Shown here: piece after piece, positions 22,386-35,300 of the stretch | Position numbering within the stretch: the stretch's first letter is position 1 | Layout: each line of letters starts with the position of its first letter | Source of the DNA: Anoplopoma fimbria | Taxonomy: Eukaryota; Chordata; Actinopteri; Perciformes; Anoplopomatidae | Assembly: GCF_027596085.1 (NCBI RefSeq) | Contig: NC_072460.1 | Location: forward strand, 10,092,231-10,156,230 | DNA length: 64,000 nt | Direction of reading: 5' to 3' | The notes under the pieces: generated by a model | Seen by the model: the letters and a program-made list of their open reading frames with translations, nothing else | Databases searched by the model: none | Told to the model about the DNA's origin: nothing | Made by a program: the position numbers and the translations under genes

Positions 22386-23504
22386 TTTCAACTCCCTGTC
22401 AAAAACAAACAAAACGGTTTAAATGAAGGCTGCATGAGCAACTGCATCCAACATAACTGTAAGCAAGGAAATAGCGTACGACTGATATAACGGGTTTGCA
22501 GGTCACACAGTGAAAATCAGTGTTAGAGAACTTTCTTGTTTTGCCTTGAAACATCAAATGGAAAATCTGAGTAGCTGAACAGAGTATACTCTGTGTTACG
22601 TAAGCCCACACATCAAAACAGAGTGAAATGAGTTATTTCTGAAACTGCTCTTTGACTGGGCTGTGTGTCCCCATCGTACAGAAAACCACAGAGAACATGG
22701 GAGGGAATATTAGAATTTAAATGGTACCAAAATATTTACCCAATTAATCTCTCTACCCTTTTGAATGATTTTTTTATTTTATTTTATGCATGTAGGGTAT
22801 ACAGTCTGTACTTAACCTGCCATTTGGATTTCATTAAAGCAGCTCTACTTACGAGGGAATTAAAGTTTGAGAAAAAGCCTATGATTTTACAAAGCTATTT
22901 GGCATTGCACCTATACAGTAGTAAGCCTAGTTCACAAGCGAACACTTAAGAGTGTATCAAAGCTGTTTTGACAATAATTTCAGTTCACAATGAGGAGAGA
23001 TGCAGCAAGAAAGAAAAATACAGTGAAATAAGAGAGAGCGATTGTCTGTGTAGATCTTTATCTGTAGGAGAGGTCCATTTGGGTGGGCGGTGCAGTCACA
23101 ACAATGTAAAATTATGTCATTACACTAGATTTCCACTATTACATGAAAGTCAACGAAAGGTAAACATTCTGTGAAAATGGGTTAAAAACAAAGCCAATGG
23201 TTATAAAAAAAAGTTGGTGCAAGTATCAAATAAAATACACCCATTACACTGATATAATAAGTAACATACTTTTTACTGTCGCAGGATAATTAAAAGAAGC
23301 TATGGCACATAAACTGTGTGATTATAAAAACATGTGTCTTTTGACGGCAGGATTTTCTTGCTTCCTGATACTTTAAGAGCTTTTGTTCTTAGAAGAATTG
23401 GAAGGATCACTATAATGACATCTTTGTTTTTAAATCAACTGGAACCATGATTTAACAAGATAACCACTGAAATCATCTGAAAAGTCAAGCATCTGTCTAC
23501 TTAC

Positions 23505-23640
23505 CCCGTGTGTTGCTGGTCTCTCTGAATCAGGTCTTTGGATTTCCGTAGAAGCAGCTTCACCACTTTACTACAACGTTTTGTCCCTCCTGGTGGTCCT
23601 CTCCTTTCCAGCCATACCACACCCCCTTATATTTTTAGTC
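23505..23640 (-). promoter_or_regulatory. emp3: emp3 5' UTR exon and TATA-type promoter
   Basis: A strong donor (GGG then GTAAGT on the - strand) ends a putative non-coding exon at 23505. About 125 bases upstream the - strand reads CTAAAAATATAAGGGGG, a TATA/CArG-like element, next to a GC-rich GGGTGTGG box. A start site near 23600 is inferred from the spacing. Confidence 0.5.
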
Positions 23641-24500
23641 ACCCCATCCAAACTTTCCAAGGAGAACGCCTATTTCCTCTGAGCAGAACAGAGCTCCCTT
23701 TTGCTGTGAGTTGTAATCGCCCAGAACAACATCACACTCTAAAAAAGTCTCAAATGAGACCCACCCATGGGCAGTGGAGGCACACAAAACCACAGGAAAA
23801 AGCCTCCTCTGTAAACAATCCACTTGGAATGCTTTTCGGCACAATGATTCTACCATATCACATCCATTCATGACTCCAGTCTTGTTAGGGCAGATATGAA
23901 AAATAAACACACAGCTGCAACATAGCAGATTTAATTATGAGTATTCAGAGAGTACTGGTCACACAGAAAACATCTGGGTGGGGGAGACCATGTACATATG
24001 CTTTAGTTCATGTGGTAAGGTCAGTGGAAGCCACAGCAAAACAACAATTTATGAAGTTTCAAAACACCTATTACACATTTAAATATAAGTTAAAAAGTAA
24101 GAAGAAATCATGTACTTGTAAAGCATAATGCGAATATCATTATCCGACTCTTTAAATTAATCATTTATAAATATTATTGGGTGATTGGTGCTAAAACCAT
24201 GACAAAATTCATTAAATTAACATGAATAATGATATTTCACCTCACTGTAGAAAAAACAACTAATGCTTATTTGTCGCCCTCTGGTGTTGACATCCATGGA
24301 TTCATACGGTTCTATGGGGATGCTTCATCAAAAGCAATCTCCATGAACTGTGACTGAGAATAGTGAATAAAGCATGATACTGATAAAGATTATATCTCTT
24401 TTGGATAACTCGGTTTTTTGCCAAGGACGAAACTATTTTTTAGGATGAGTTAATTACCATAAGGTCCAGGCATAGGGTCCTGGTTAAAGACCCGGGCCAA
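23641..24500. other. intergenic region between divergent emp3 and ccdc30
   Basis: About 1 kb separates the proposed emp3 promoter from the ccdc30 first exon. ORFs here lack recognisable domains. No PPCS coding sequence was recognised. Confidence 0.5.
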
Positions 24501-24599
24501 CCCTATCTCGTTAGTGCAAGGACTTGCACCAAATTCCAAAATATATTGTTGTTGTCATTTACAACAACAATATTCCCTGGAATATTGTTTTTATAAACC

Positions 24600-24768
24600 A
24601 AGACGAACACCGCTATTTGGTTGATTGCAACTTCCCTAATGGGTTTGCCCCCCTGCATCCTCGCAGTGGTACGGTCCGTTGCCTAGGTGCCAGTACAAGC
24701 CAATTCACTCCGCCACGCCTGTCCTCGGTGCTTGGCTTTCTGGTCCCCTTCACGCCGCCTTTTGAAAG
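24600..24768 (+). promoter_or_regulatory. ccdc30: ccdc30 first non-coding exon and promoter (probable)
   Basis: A consensus donor, AAAG then GTGAGT, ends at 24768 in locally GC-richer sequence ahead of ccdc30. The exon's 5' end is not determined. Confidence 0.45.
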
Positions 24769-25360
24769 GTGAGTACAACTATAACGGCAAAAAAGGCGAT
24801 TTCTCGGGGTTCTCCACTGCAAATGAGTTAGCTAGAGTTTAAGCAGGAGCCTTGAGTTATCACAACGGACACCCCTCACAGCAGGGCGCTGGAGAAAGCT
24901 ATGGCCACCGTTAGCCAGCTAGCGTTAGTTAGCTGAACGCAGACTAGACTAACGGCAACTTTGAAACTAACTTCACTCGCGTTAATGTCGCGGGGCTGCA
25001 GGGTAGTCACGTGCGTGGGTGCTGGGTTATTTACTAGCCTATTCTAGCACGACGTGGTCAGCAAATCAGCGGTTGTTAGTTTGTAGTTAACCATCTTTAT
25101 TTCTGACAAGTGAGCTTGCGTGGTCAAAAGGAATGCAAGCGGCTGTTGTTCTGCACAAACCCTGGTTTGCTCCTCCTCGTCAGACATTTTGGGGGAGAAT
25201 GGTTTGCTGGTAAGCAGATATGTTTTAACTCCACATGAGGGGGGGACTAGTTACTGACTGCAGCAACATTGTGCACATTGCATGGAAGTAATGCTACTTA
25301 ATACTCTGTGGCTTAAATGCAATGTTCCAACTGCAAGCGAAAGCTTCGACGATAGAGATC

Positions 25361-25900
25361 CAATTCAATTCAATTCAGTTTATTTTGTATAGCCCAGAAT
25401 CACAAATTACAAATTTGCCTCAAGAGGGCTTTAACAATCTGTACACATGCGACATCCTCACATCGGCACAGGAAAAACTCCCCTAAAAAACCTTTAACAG
25501 GGAGAAAAAAGGAAGAAACCTATGGGAGAGCGACAGAGGAGGGATCCTTCTCCCAGGATGGACAGAATGCAATAGATGTCATGTGTATAGAATGAACAGC
25601 ATAACAGAGATACAACACATTAAATGCATATGACATAAATGATTCATATAATAAGAGTAGTAAGCAGAGTGACGAAGGAAAAAATGAAACTACTTATAAT
25701 AACAGCAGCAATTATTATAGTAGAATTATAATTATGAAATAGGGAATAGTAATAGTAATGTGAGTAATAATAATAATAATAATGGTAGTAGCAGTGGGTG
25801 TCAGCCGGGTCACAGCAGGAGGCACGACTACGGTCCAGGTACCACAACCATTCATGGAAACCTGGAAAGCGAGAAAGCAATGTTCCCCTCATTGCTGTCC
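25361..25900 (+). repeat. common teleost dispersed repeat, full-length-like copy
   Basis: Shows the familiar fish sequence with CACAAATTACAAATTTGCCT, GGAAAAACTCCC and CCTTTAACAGGG blocks, an internal ATA-rich simple-repeat zone (about 25700-25790) and a tail with CCACAACCATTCATGGAAAC. It lies in ccdc30 intron 1. A truncated copy of the head is at 17440-17500. Confidence 0.75.
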
Positions 25901-26125
25901 CGGATGTTAAATTCCTTCCTGATTTACATAGCAGTAGATCAAACATAGCTAATCACCTTGAAGCTTTGCATACCCTCAGGTGATGCAATGTATAACTCAG
26001 CTGTTAAACTAAAGTGTGCCTCTGCCTGACTCAACCGAGAGAGAGATTGTCTAATCTATAAGCCTGTGACTGCAAGTCTCAACATGACTTGAAAGCATTG
26101 TTCAAAAGTGTCTAATGTTTTGCAG

Positions 26126-26363
26126 GGGAACTCGAGGACGAGAGAGTTGTCATGGATGAATGGCAGCAACAATGGGAGGGATGAAGCTGGAAGATTTGCT
26201 GTTTTTTTTGCTGCATCATATCAAACTGACATGTGTTCTATGGGATACCATGTAGGATAATTAGTTTTTTGGGGGGATCAGAACTTCCACTTTTGAGGAA
26301 AAAGTTCATCATTCACGGATGCTGCTTCATCAAAGTTAATGTCTGACCATGGATCATGAAGAG
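26126..26363 (+). other. ccdc30: ccdc30 exon with 5' UTR, a short uORF and the proposed start codon
   Basis: Acceptor TTTTGCAG ends at 26125 and donor GAG then GTAACA follows 26363. An upstream ATG at 26152 opens a 10-codon reading frame closed by TGA. The ATG at 26349 (GACCATGG, good Kozak context) gives MDHEE and splices in phase to exon 27125. Confidence 0.5.
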
Positions 26364-29300
26364 GTAACATTCATAGCTGTTCATTTTCTTACAGATAACA
26401 TAGTGGCAGTCACTGTTGAGTAGCTTTGTTCCAAAGTTCAGCACCAGAAATATATGATTGCACTTAGATTATTATTATTAATCAACACAACTTGTGACAT
26501 TGTTTTGTTAACCTCTGATTCTTTTTTGTCTGCCTGCATTTTCTACCTTTTCATCAGTTTCACATGAACAAGTTACTGTAAAAATGAAAGATGATGAAGT
26601 AGTGCTGTAGTGAATACATCTTGCACCCATAGCCAGCATTCATTGTATTTTGGATGGTGGTTGTAGTAAATGTCTAAACTTCCACCCATTTGTTCCACAA
26701 AGGCAAGATGATATACCAGTTTGTGTGATGTTTAAGTACAACAGGCACATGAGACCTGATACCTAGCAATATGTTGCATGTTGTTGGAGCAGCTCCAGGA
26801 GTAGTTTAAATGCTGCATGGGGGGCCTGCTCAGGTTACATGCTCTACAAAGTACAGTATTGAATTCAGCAACAGGTGTTTAGTGCTGGCATGCCACTCTG
26901 ATGTTGGGATGTCCTTCTTCTGTCTGTTACACGCACAGGATCACGCACACTTTTGTTAATGCTATTTTTTGCAGTGTAGTTTGCTGGTTAAAGTATAGTT
27001 CTCAGAGGGATTTTATTCATTTTGTAACATTTTGCAAGCTGCACATTAACATAACAGTTCAACACTATTGTGATAAATATGATATATAGTCACAAAACAT
27101 TCAGCTCCTCCTCTGGGTTCTCAGGTGAGGACAGAGCTGGACCAGATTTCTATGCGGCTTCAGGAGGATGGCTTGCCTCCAGGGGCCAGTGTGGAGGAGC
27201 AGCAGCGCCACCTGTGGCAGCAGCTGCTTGCAAGGGAGGCAAAGCTTCAGTCAGCCACTCAGGAGCTGCAGACCTTACGTACCCAGCAGGCCAGTGAAAT
27301 GAAGGAGGTGAACAATGTTTATTGTTTTAGTTTACCAAATGTAACACTGTCCTAGTCCTCTTGATCTGATTGTGTATGATGAAAGCTCCGAAGCTTCCAG
27401 TCTAACATGCATTTCTAATATTGGCACAGGACATTGCCAATTGCTCAAAATGGTATGTCAGTCCCTGTCAGCAGTTTGATTTTTGTCTTTTTGTCTGTCA
27501 GGTGGAAAGCTATGTTGCACATATTCGAGGGCTGCTTGAAGAGCGAGAGTGTCTCACTTCAGACTATGAAAGAGACAATGAACACTTGCGACAAGAGCTT
27601 CACCAGATCAGACAACATCAAGGTGAATTCAATGTAAATGTAGTACGACGTTGGCATTCTTTCCTTTAAGTTGTATCCTTGCCTGGCTCTCCAGATCCCC
27701 TGAGGAGGAAATATTTCAAACTCACCATAGTTTACAGTTTCTATGCACGTGTCTGTGATTATATTAAAGCACCTGCTATCTTAGTTTGATTTTTACTTGT
27801 GTTTATGTTAAATCTTCTGCCTTATAGTACACTTGACAAACCTCTGACCAGGAAAAAAAAATCTTTCTTCCAGAGAGTCAAAGCAAGGAGCTGGCGGAGA
27901 TGTTGGCCCAGGAGGACCTCGGGGAGATGGGCTTGAGCAGCCCTAGTGAGCAGGTGGCTTACTTGCTTGTGGAGAGGGCCACACTCCTGGAGAGGCTGGA
28001 GGCTGCTGAGAGGAGACTTGAAAATCAGAGCCTCACTGTCAACTTTAGGGAAGTCCACCACCAGGTAAAGGACTAACATACGTACATCAGAACTGTTCAG
28101 CTCCCTCAGAATGTCAACTCTCCGAACGAAACACACACAAAAGTCCATTTTGAAATGTTTAAACAGCTCATATAGAATGTATGGTGGTGTCGTTCATTTT
28201 CATCATTTGAACTGTAAATGAGAGTTTTCTGGTGAGAGTGCACAGCCTTTACCATCTTAAACCAAAAAATGTACAATCTTCAGTCATAATGAAAATTCTA
28301 ATTGACCTGTCCAACGCCCTAATAGTTTGAGTAAATGTATCAACTTTAACATCTAAGGCAGATACAGAGATCTGAAGTGAATCTCTGTCTCTCGGTAACT
28401 ATTGGACAGGAACATATTCGCCACACGATGGGGGAGGAGCTAAGGCAGCAGAGGGAGGATATGCAAAAAACCATAGATAACCTGACGAAGGTGAGGTGAC
28501 TGTCATTGTGCTTGGCTGAGTTACAGGTCTGTATAACTTTAGGTTGAATTAAATTAGCGAAGAAAAGAACAATTATCTCTCCAGTTAAAGGACAGGGAGT
28601 CCGTGTGATAGTTTTGTAGTGTCTGTTGTGATCTTGCACACATGGGTCTCTCCTCTCAGCAGTGTTCATCCCAGAGTCCATGGAAGAAGCTCTTTGGGCT
28701 GCGCAGGTCTGGTCAGAGCAAACACAATATTACCCCTGTAGGTTTCAACCTCAAAGCATATACTAACTAAGCAACTAACACTGATGTTGTGATAAAGAGG
28801 GCATCGCAGGCTTGTTTCAAAGTTTTACTACTGTTTGAAATCCACGCTCACCATGTGCTTTGATATCTGCATGACCAATATGACGCAGAAGACATTGCTT
28901 GTCTCAGTAACAGATCTGTGAATGTAATTTTTTAACAACTGTGTTAAAGTGCTCGAAGTGGGTCGAACAGTAATGGCATGCCACAGGTAACAGCATGCAT
29001 ACTTTTTGTCCCACTGGTTACTCTGTGCAGGAGAATGTTGAAATATACGATTATAACTCACTGCCCTCACTCCTTTCCAGGCCTGTGGTGATGATGAATG
29101 TCAACCTCTGAATGCATGCTTCTTACAACAGCATGTTGGGACAATTGCATCTCCAGTCTAACTACCAATCTTCTTTCCTGATGCATTCCTCCCACTCTTA
29201 CCATCCGTGCTTCATTCTTTTACATCAGGCCCATGGTGAGCAGATTTCCCAGGAGCAAAATGAGCGCCAGCGACTGGAGCGGGACCTTGAAGAGGCGTCT

Positions 29301-32300
29301 AGGAGGCTGGCAATGGCTCATCAGGATATTCGCAGACTCACCAACGAGCTGGATGCTGCCAAAAACAACAACCTAGACCCAAGTGGTATGTTGCAAGACT
29401 TACAATATGTATCCCTCAAAGATTTGTGAGTCTGGGTTTGACAGTGATGTAATGTTTCTAAAGACTATACACTAAAGTTTTGTATTTCGTTTTGCACATT
29501 GTTGCTGAATGAACTGGTTGAAAAAAAAAAACATACAGATGATGGCGTTAAGTACCCATGAAGGCCCAGATGTTCAAATGCAGCCCCAGTCTCTGGTCTA
29601 CCCAGCTCGCTACCTCTGACCTTTGAACTCTTTTTATGTCGACATGAAGTAGCTTCAATGTTATGCCCCACTCATATGTTAATATTACTTGTTGTCAGGC
29701 CACAGATATTGCAAGATAACGACTTAATTTTCTAAGCTGTAATTTTTTTTATGTGGAACTTGTGTGTTCTAGCAATCTGCAGGACTTCATTAAAAGCATA
29801 TGTAAATAATTGTTATAAAAGTCAGACATGAGAAGGAAGCATATTTTGGGCTTTATAGAATAAAAAATATGCTTATAATCTCAGGATCTGAGCTTCAAGG
29901 AACGGTCCAAGAAGTAGAGAACCTGAGGAAGGAAGTGGACAAACTGAAACACTGTGGTGAGACAGACAGAAACACTGCCATTCAGTGTGTGATGTTAACA
30001 CCAGCCACATTGTTTGGAGATTTTACTTTACTATTCTAAAATTCTGGTTGGTTGAAGAGTTTAGTCTTCGATATTGTTTGGATATTACGGATTCTGTTTG
30101 TGCTTAGGAAAAGGTTAATTTCAATCTTTCACATTCATATTTACTTATTTTACATGTCATTTATTTTGATATAGGTGACTAATAGAAACACTACCTGATT
30201 AGGTAGTAGATTAACTTACTATTACTTGTATACTGTATATTGCTCTCCACTGGCTTTCACCCCTTGAATAGGGCATTCTATTATTTCCCGTATATTCATA
30301 TTTGGCTGGAGAAAAATGTTTGATTATGTTGGTGTCCCTTTCCTCCATGCTGGTAGTTGTTTGGCTGAATATTTGAGCAGCTGCCAAATGCATCCATGGT
30401 TTGGTGTGACATTTGGCAAGTAAACAATCTCGCATAACCAGACAGCTTACAAAGTCACTAATGTAACACTGGTCCCAACAGAAAGTTCCATTAGTTAGTT
30501 AAAATGCTTCCCTTTGGAGCCACAGTGTGCTATAGGTATTATCATCATAGTTACTTCATACAGTATATGTGTAACTTTGTAATATTTGGTTTATAAAGGC
30601 AAAACAAGATGAAAACAAAAATGTTTCATATCTAATATATCTTTTTTAGATATTCATGCACAGTCATGGTTTTTTCTCTTCACAGATATGGTGAAGCTGC
30701 AGCGAGCCAAAGAGCACAATGACACACTAGACGTTGAGAACAGAGCTCTGAGGGAGAGAGTTCGCACTTTAGAGTCTGAAAAGAAAAAACTCCTCGACCA
30801 GGTTGGTAATTTACACATTTTCTTCATTGAATTGTAATTTACACATTTTCTTCATTGAATTGAAAACTTATACTGATGTTGCAGCAGCTTGGCATTGTTT
30901 GGTGTTGTGTTTGTCCAGGTGACAATAAATGATGCAGACCAAGGTGTTGTGACCAAAGATGATCAAAAGGACAAATGCATAAGCAGTGAACCACAAAACC
31001 ATCTGTCTGGCTCTTCAATCCAAGACAAGGATTACATTCACAAACGGTAAATACATTAATTGCATCAGCTAAAATATACAGATATGAACTTTATTGATCC
31101 CACATCAGGAAAATGCAGTTGGATAGTGTGATAAGTTAATGTTGACGTTCTTTAAGAATGTCAACTGAACGTCAACTATCCTGATTTAAATCTTCATCAT
31201 TCTCTGTCAGGTGTCAGGAGGCGTTCTTTAAGAATGTAGAAGACGGATTTAAATCTTCATCATTCTTGTACAGATGAGGGAGCTGCAACGGCAACTCCAG
31301 AGGCTACGCAAGGAACAGGAAGAGCTGGAGGAGAGGAACGAGGAGCTGGAGGCTCTGCTGGGGGAGGCCCAGAATGCCAGCAAGGGGGAGAGGCATCGCC
31401 ACGAGGGAGAACTAGAGGGACTACACAGGAGGGTAATGTGCAGCGCTAAAAAAACCATTTCTTAACCGATAACGATAAGGATTGATGGATTATTTACAGA
31501 ACATACTTAATGTAAGTTTGAAAACGTTTCACCTGAGATGTTGAAGAAAGTTAGTGTCTTAAACATTTATTAATGCCAGTCCTTGACTATAAGAACTCAT
31601 CCAGTATAATTTAGTCCAGGACATCTCCTTAATGGCTGAATAATAATCTTAACTGGTCAATGCAGATCAAAGGCCTGGAGGCAGAGTTGAAGAAGCTGGA
31701 TGTCCATGAAAAAATGTTGATGAACGGTGATGAGGTCAAAACCACTGAGTCCTACTTACAGCTGGTAAGGCATTACTCAATTTTGAATATCATATATATT
31801 TGTTCTATCTATCATATATGTTTCCTCTGTGCTCTATTTACACTGGTTAGTTAACACAGCAAGAACACTACGGCTTGTGATGAGCTCAACTCCACAGATT
31901 TGAATAGTACAAAGAGTAGTAATCACAATGCTGAAAATGCGAATAAAAGTTAGTTTTTAATTGTTTTTTGGGGTAATATAAGCAGCAACAGGACAAAACA
32001 CGTCACTGAGACAGTTATGGTCATTCAAGAAATCCGTTACAATATCTCAGGTTCGTCCAAAAATATGTAATTTGGTCTCAAATAGAATAAAGTAGAAACT
32101 GGTTTTAATGTAAAGTCAAATTCTTACAATTCTATCCTCTCAGATTGAAATGCAGAGAAAGTAAAAAGTGAAAGGGAAGAAATTCCTTAAAACTGGACCA
32201 TTAGCCTGCAGATTATATGACCCAGTCCAACCTATTAATGCTTTGTGTTCCCCTCACACCATGTATGAAGCACCTAAGGGACAGCAGCCAGGAGAGACTG

Positions 32301-35300
32301 GCTCTTCTAGAGGCTCGTCTGACTGAGGAGAAAGACTGGAGGAAACAGCTGGAGGTCGACCTCAGTGCTGCCCAGGCCGCCCTCAAAAAAGACAAGGAGG
32401 TAAAAACCACACATAGCCCATGCTTTGTCTGACGGAAAGCAATAACACCACAGCTCCAAATTATGTGTAATTACATTTTCAGCTCTGGAGATTTAGTCCT
32501 TAAGTATAAAATTTGAGTAACATGCCACACAGATACATTATCAAAATCCCTCGTTCTCTTAATTAAAGGCTTTGCAGATAGGTGAGCGAGAGCTGAAGAA
32601 GCTGAGACTTGAGGTCAAAAGCCTTCAGACAGAATGCCAACAAGGAAAAACACTCATCAAGAGCCTAACCCAAGTCAAGGGGGAAAAAGCAGTTCTGGAG
32701 GAAAAGGTTTGTTGATTTCTGCCTGCTTATGTTTTTTAAAGCAATAGGGATAAATGATTATTGAATACAGGAAATTAATGAGAAAGAATTTGACAACATT
32801 TAAATATGTCAACATGAATTTACACCTCTCCGGCTGACAGGTGGCCCAGATGGAGCGTGCCCACAGACGGCTCGAGAGCGAGTTGGAACGCTACAAGGAC
32901 AGTAACCGAACCCAGGAGGAGAAGAGAGAATACAGGCTTCAGGTTGACCAGCTGCAGCAGCAGGCTGACCGGCTAACTGCTGAACTCAGCAGCCTCCAGA
33001 CGACACACAATGCCTTGAGGTTGTTGTCAGTCCAGAGTTCACTCTACAAAACGTATTTGCCCATGCGATTGTATTGTTAAAATAGACCACTGTTGGGTGA
33101 TAAGTGATAGCACTGCTGCACATGGTACTTCTGTCATGTATAATGGCCAGACCTATCCTGTGACCGGCCATGATACGCCGCAGCTGACTTGTTTTGCATA
33201 ATTGTGCATATGTTCCAGGGATGAGATGGTTTCTGAGCAGCTGCAGACTGCCGAGCTCCAGGCCAAGCTGAGCTCAAGTGTCCAGGAGAAGCTGAAAGCC
33301 GAAGGGCAAAGAGAGAGACTACAGGTTGAGATGCAGCGCCTCAAAGAGCAGCTCAAGTGGCATCAAGAGCAACTCTCCTCAACAAAGGAAGCACTTACTA
33401 GAAGCCAGAGGCCTGAACATCACACAGCTCATATAGAATCTAGGTTAAGTCCAGTGGAGAGGACTAAGGAGGAGTGCTTGGATCAGGTAATAATAATAAT
33501 AATAATAATAATACTGATAATAATAATAACAACGATAACATAAAATTAAAGCATTCTTTATGTGCTTTTTAAAACATATTCACAAAGTGCTTGATATGGT
33601 TGAACCAGGATGAAAACATTTCAGGACTAAAATATGACAAATAAACAAATATGAAATGTTGAAGATAAAATGGTGTTGTAAAATTAATAAAAGATCAGTT
33701 TAAGGAAGTGATATCATATATGCCACTGATTCTGCAAGCCTTAGACACTCATGCAGGTAGTTCCAGAGCTGAGGGTCCTTGACAGCAAAAGCCCTGTACC
33801 TTTAGTCTTGAGCTAGGACTCAGGAACAGCCAGCAGAGTCGTGTCTGCACCAGGCTCATAGAGGAGCAGCAATTCAGCGTTGTAGCTGGGGGCTTAACAA
33901 TTAAGTGCTTCAAAGGTGATCGGTCAATTATTTAAATCAATTCTAAAACTGACTGGTAACCAGTAAAGAGAGGCTAACACAGGGCGGATATCATCTTGTC
34001 TTCAAGTATTTGTTAAAAGCAGAGCAGCTGCGTTTTGTACCAGCTGGAGGTAACTGGATTACACGTCCATCGGTAGTTTTAAATTGGTTTGTAAAAAGCT
34101 CAATATGTAAAATCATCTAGTACGACTGATTCATTATTTAGAAGTTCAGAAATAGGGGTAACAGGTTAGAGTAGATAGGATGTCCTTCAACAATGTAAAT
34201 TCAACATTACAGTCCTGGTTCAATGTGCTGCCAGTCCAGCTTTTATGTCCTTGAGTAAGGAACTAGAACCCCACCAGCTTGAAGACTGAAGCTGATCCTA
34301 ACCTTTGACCTGCTTGTAGAGGAAGGTGAGGAGAGAGGGGATTTCCTCTGCCAGAACACATATCACTCACACTGCATATTTGTGTGTTTTCATTGTAGCT
34401 TTCATGTGTGAAGCAGGAGCTGAATCATCTGCAGACCAAGCTAGGGGAGGAGCGTCAGCTGGCCTCTCAGCACCAACTGGCCATGCAAGCTCAGGTCAAT
34501 GAAGCCCAGGCACGCATCAAGGTATGCATGATCATAACTCACCCTTAATATGCCCAGTTAGCCATGCTGTTTCTGCAGTTCAATTTAAAATATCTAATAA
34601 TCCCAGTCTCCTTGTATTCAGTATTTCAGAGTGTCAGTTTTTTACATAGTTGTCTTTGTGTTGCTTTACTTTGGCCTAGGCAGCAGCAATTTAAGCATTT
34701 CTGGCATTCTTCCTCTCTTTAAAATGAATAATAAATGCTGATGATTAAAAAGAAAAACTTCAGGCCCCCCCCATTTCCAGTGCTATATCATACTTTTTAC
34801 AGAATTTAACTTTTCATTTATTTAAATCGAGGGCAAATGGGATTGGCTGGATGATTCACACCAGCCACAAAAAACAGCTTAGCTGGGCTACCTGTCTTTA
34901 TCTGTACTCCCCTTCAGTCAAACACATCCCAACATTTCCCTATTCAGTCCCAGGACTCGGTGCTCAGCCAGAAGGCCGAGGAAGCTAAACAGATGAAGCA
35001 GGACCTGCAGAGGGCCCAGAGCCTATTCACCTCAGCAGAGAGAGAGCTGCGCTACGAGAAGGAGAAAAACATGGACCTGAAGAGACATAACACCCTGCTG
35101 GATCAGGAAAAACTCAAAGTTGGTATTTAATTACAGCACAGTTGGAATTTCCTGAATGCCTCTGTCATTTATTACATAATCATCATCTTAATCAATCTCT
35201 GCGTTACCCAGTTATCTCACTGTGAATAATAATTACCATGAGCAAATCTGAAACTAACTTAGTCGTAATTGTCAGAATGGATGTTACGTTGGTGTTAAGC

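Noticed and set aside
24675..24695. X-box near the ccdc30 first exon (GTTGCCTAGGTGCC)
   Set aside because: The left half-site fits but the right half lacks the required AAC.
29082..29132. Extra ccdc30 exon reading ACGDDECQPLNACFLQQH
   Set aside because: It has a plausible acceptor (CTTTCCAG) and correct phase, but the only donor is a weak GTTGGG and the frame soon stops. The gene is in phase without it.
31274..31465. Independent ORF starting MRELQRQ as a separate gene start
   Set aside because: It is an internal ccdc30 exon; the ATG lies within intronic acceptor sequence in the in-frame model.
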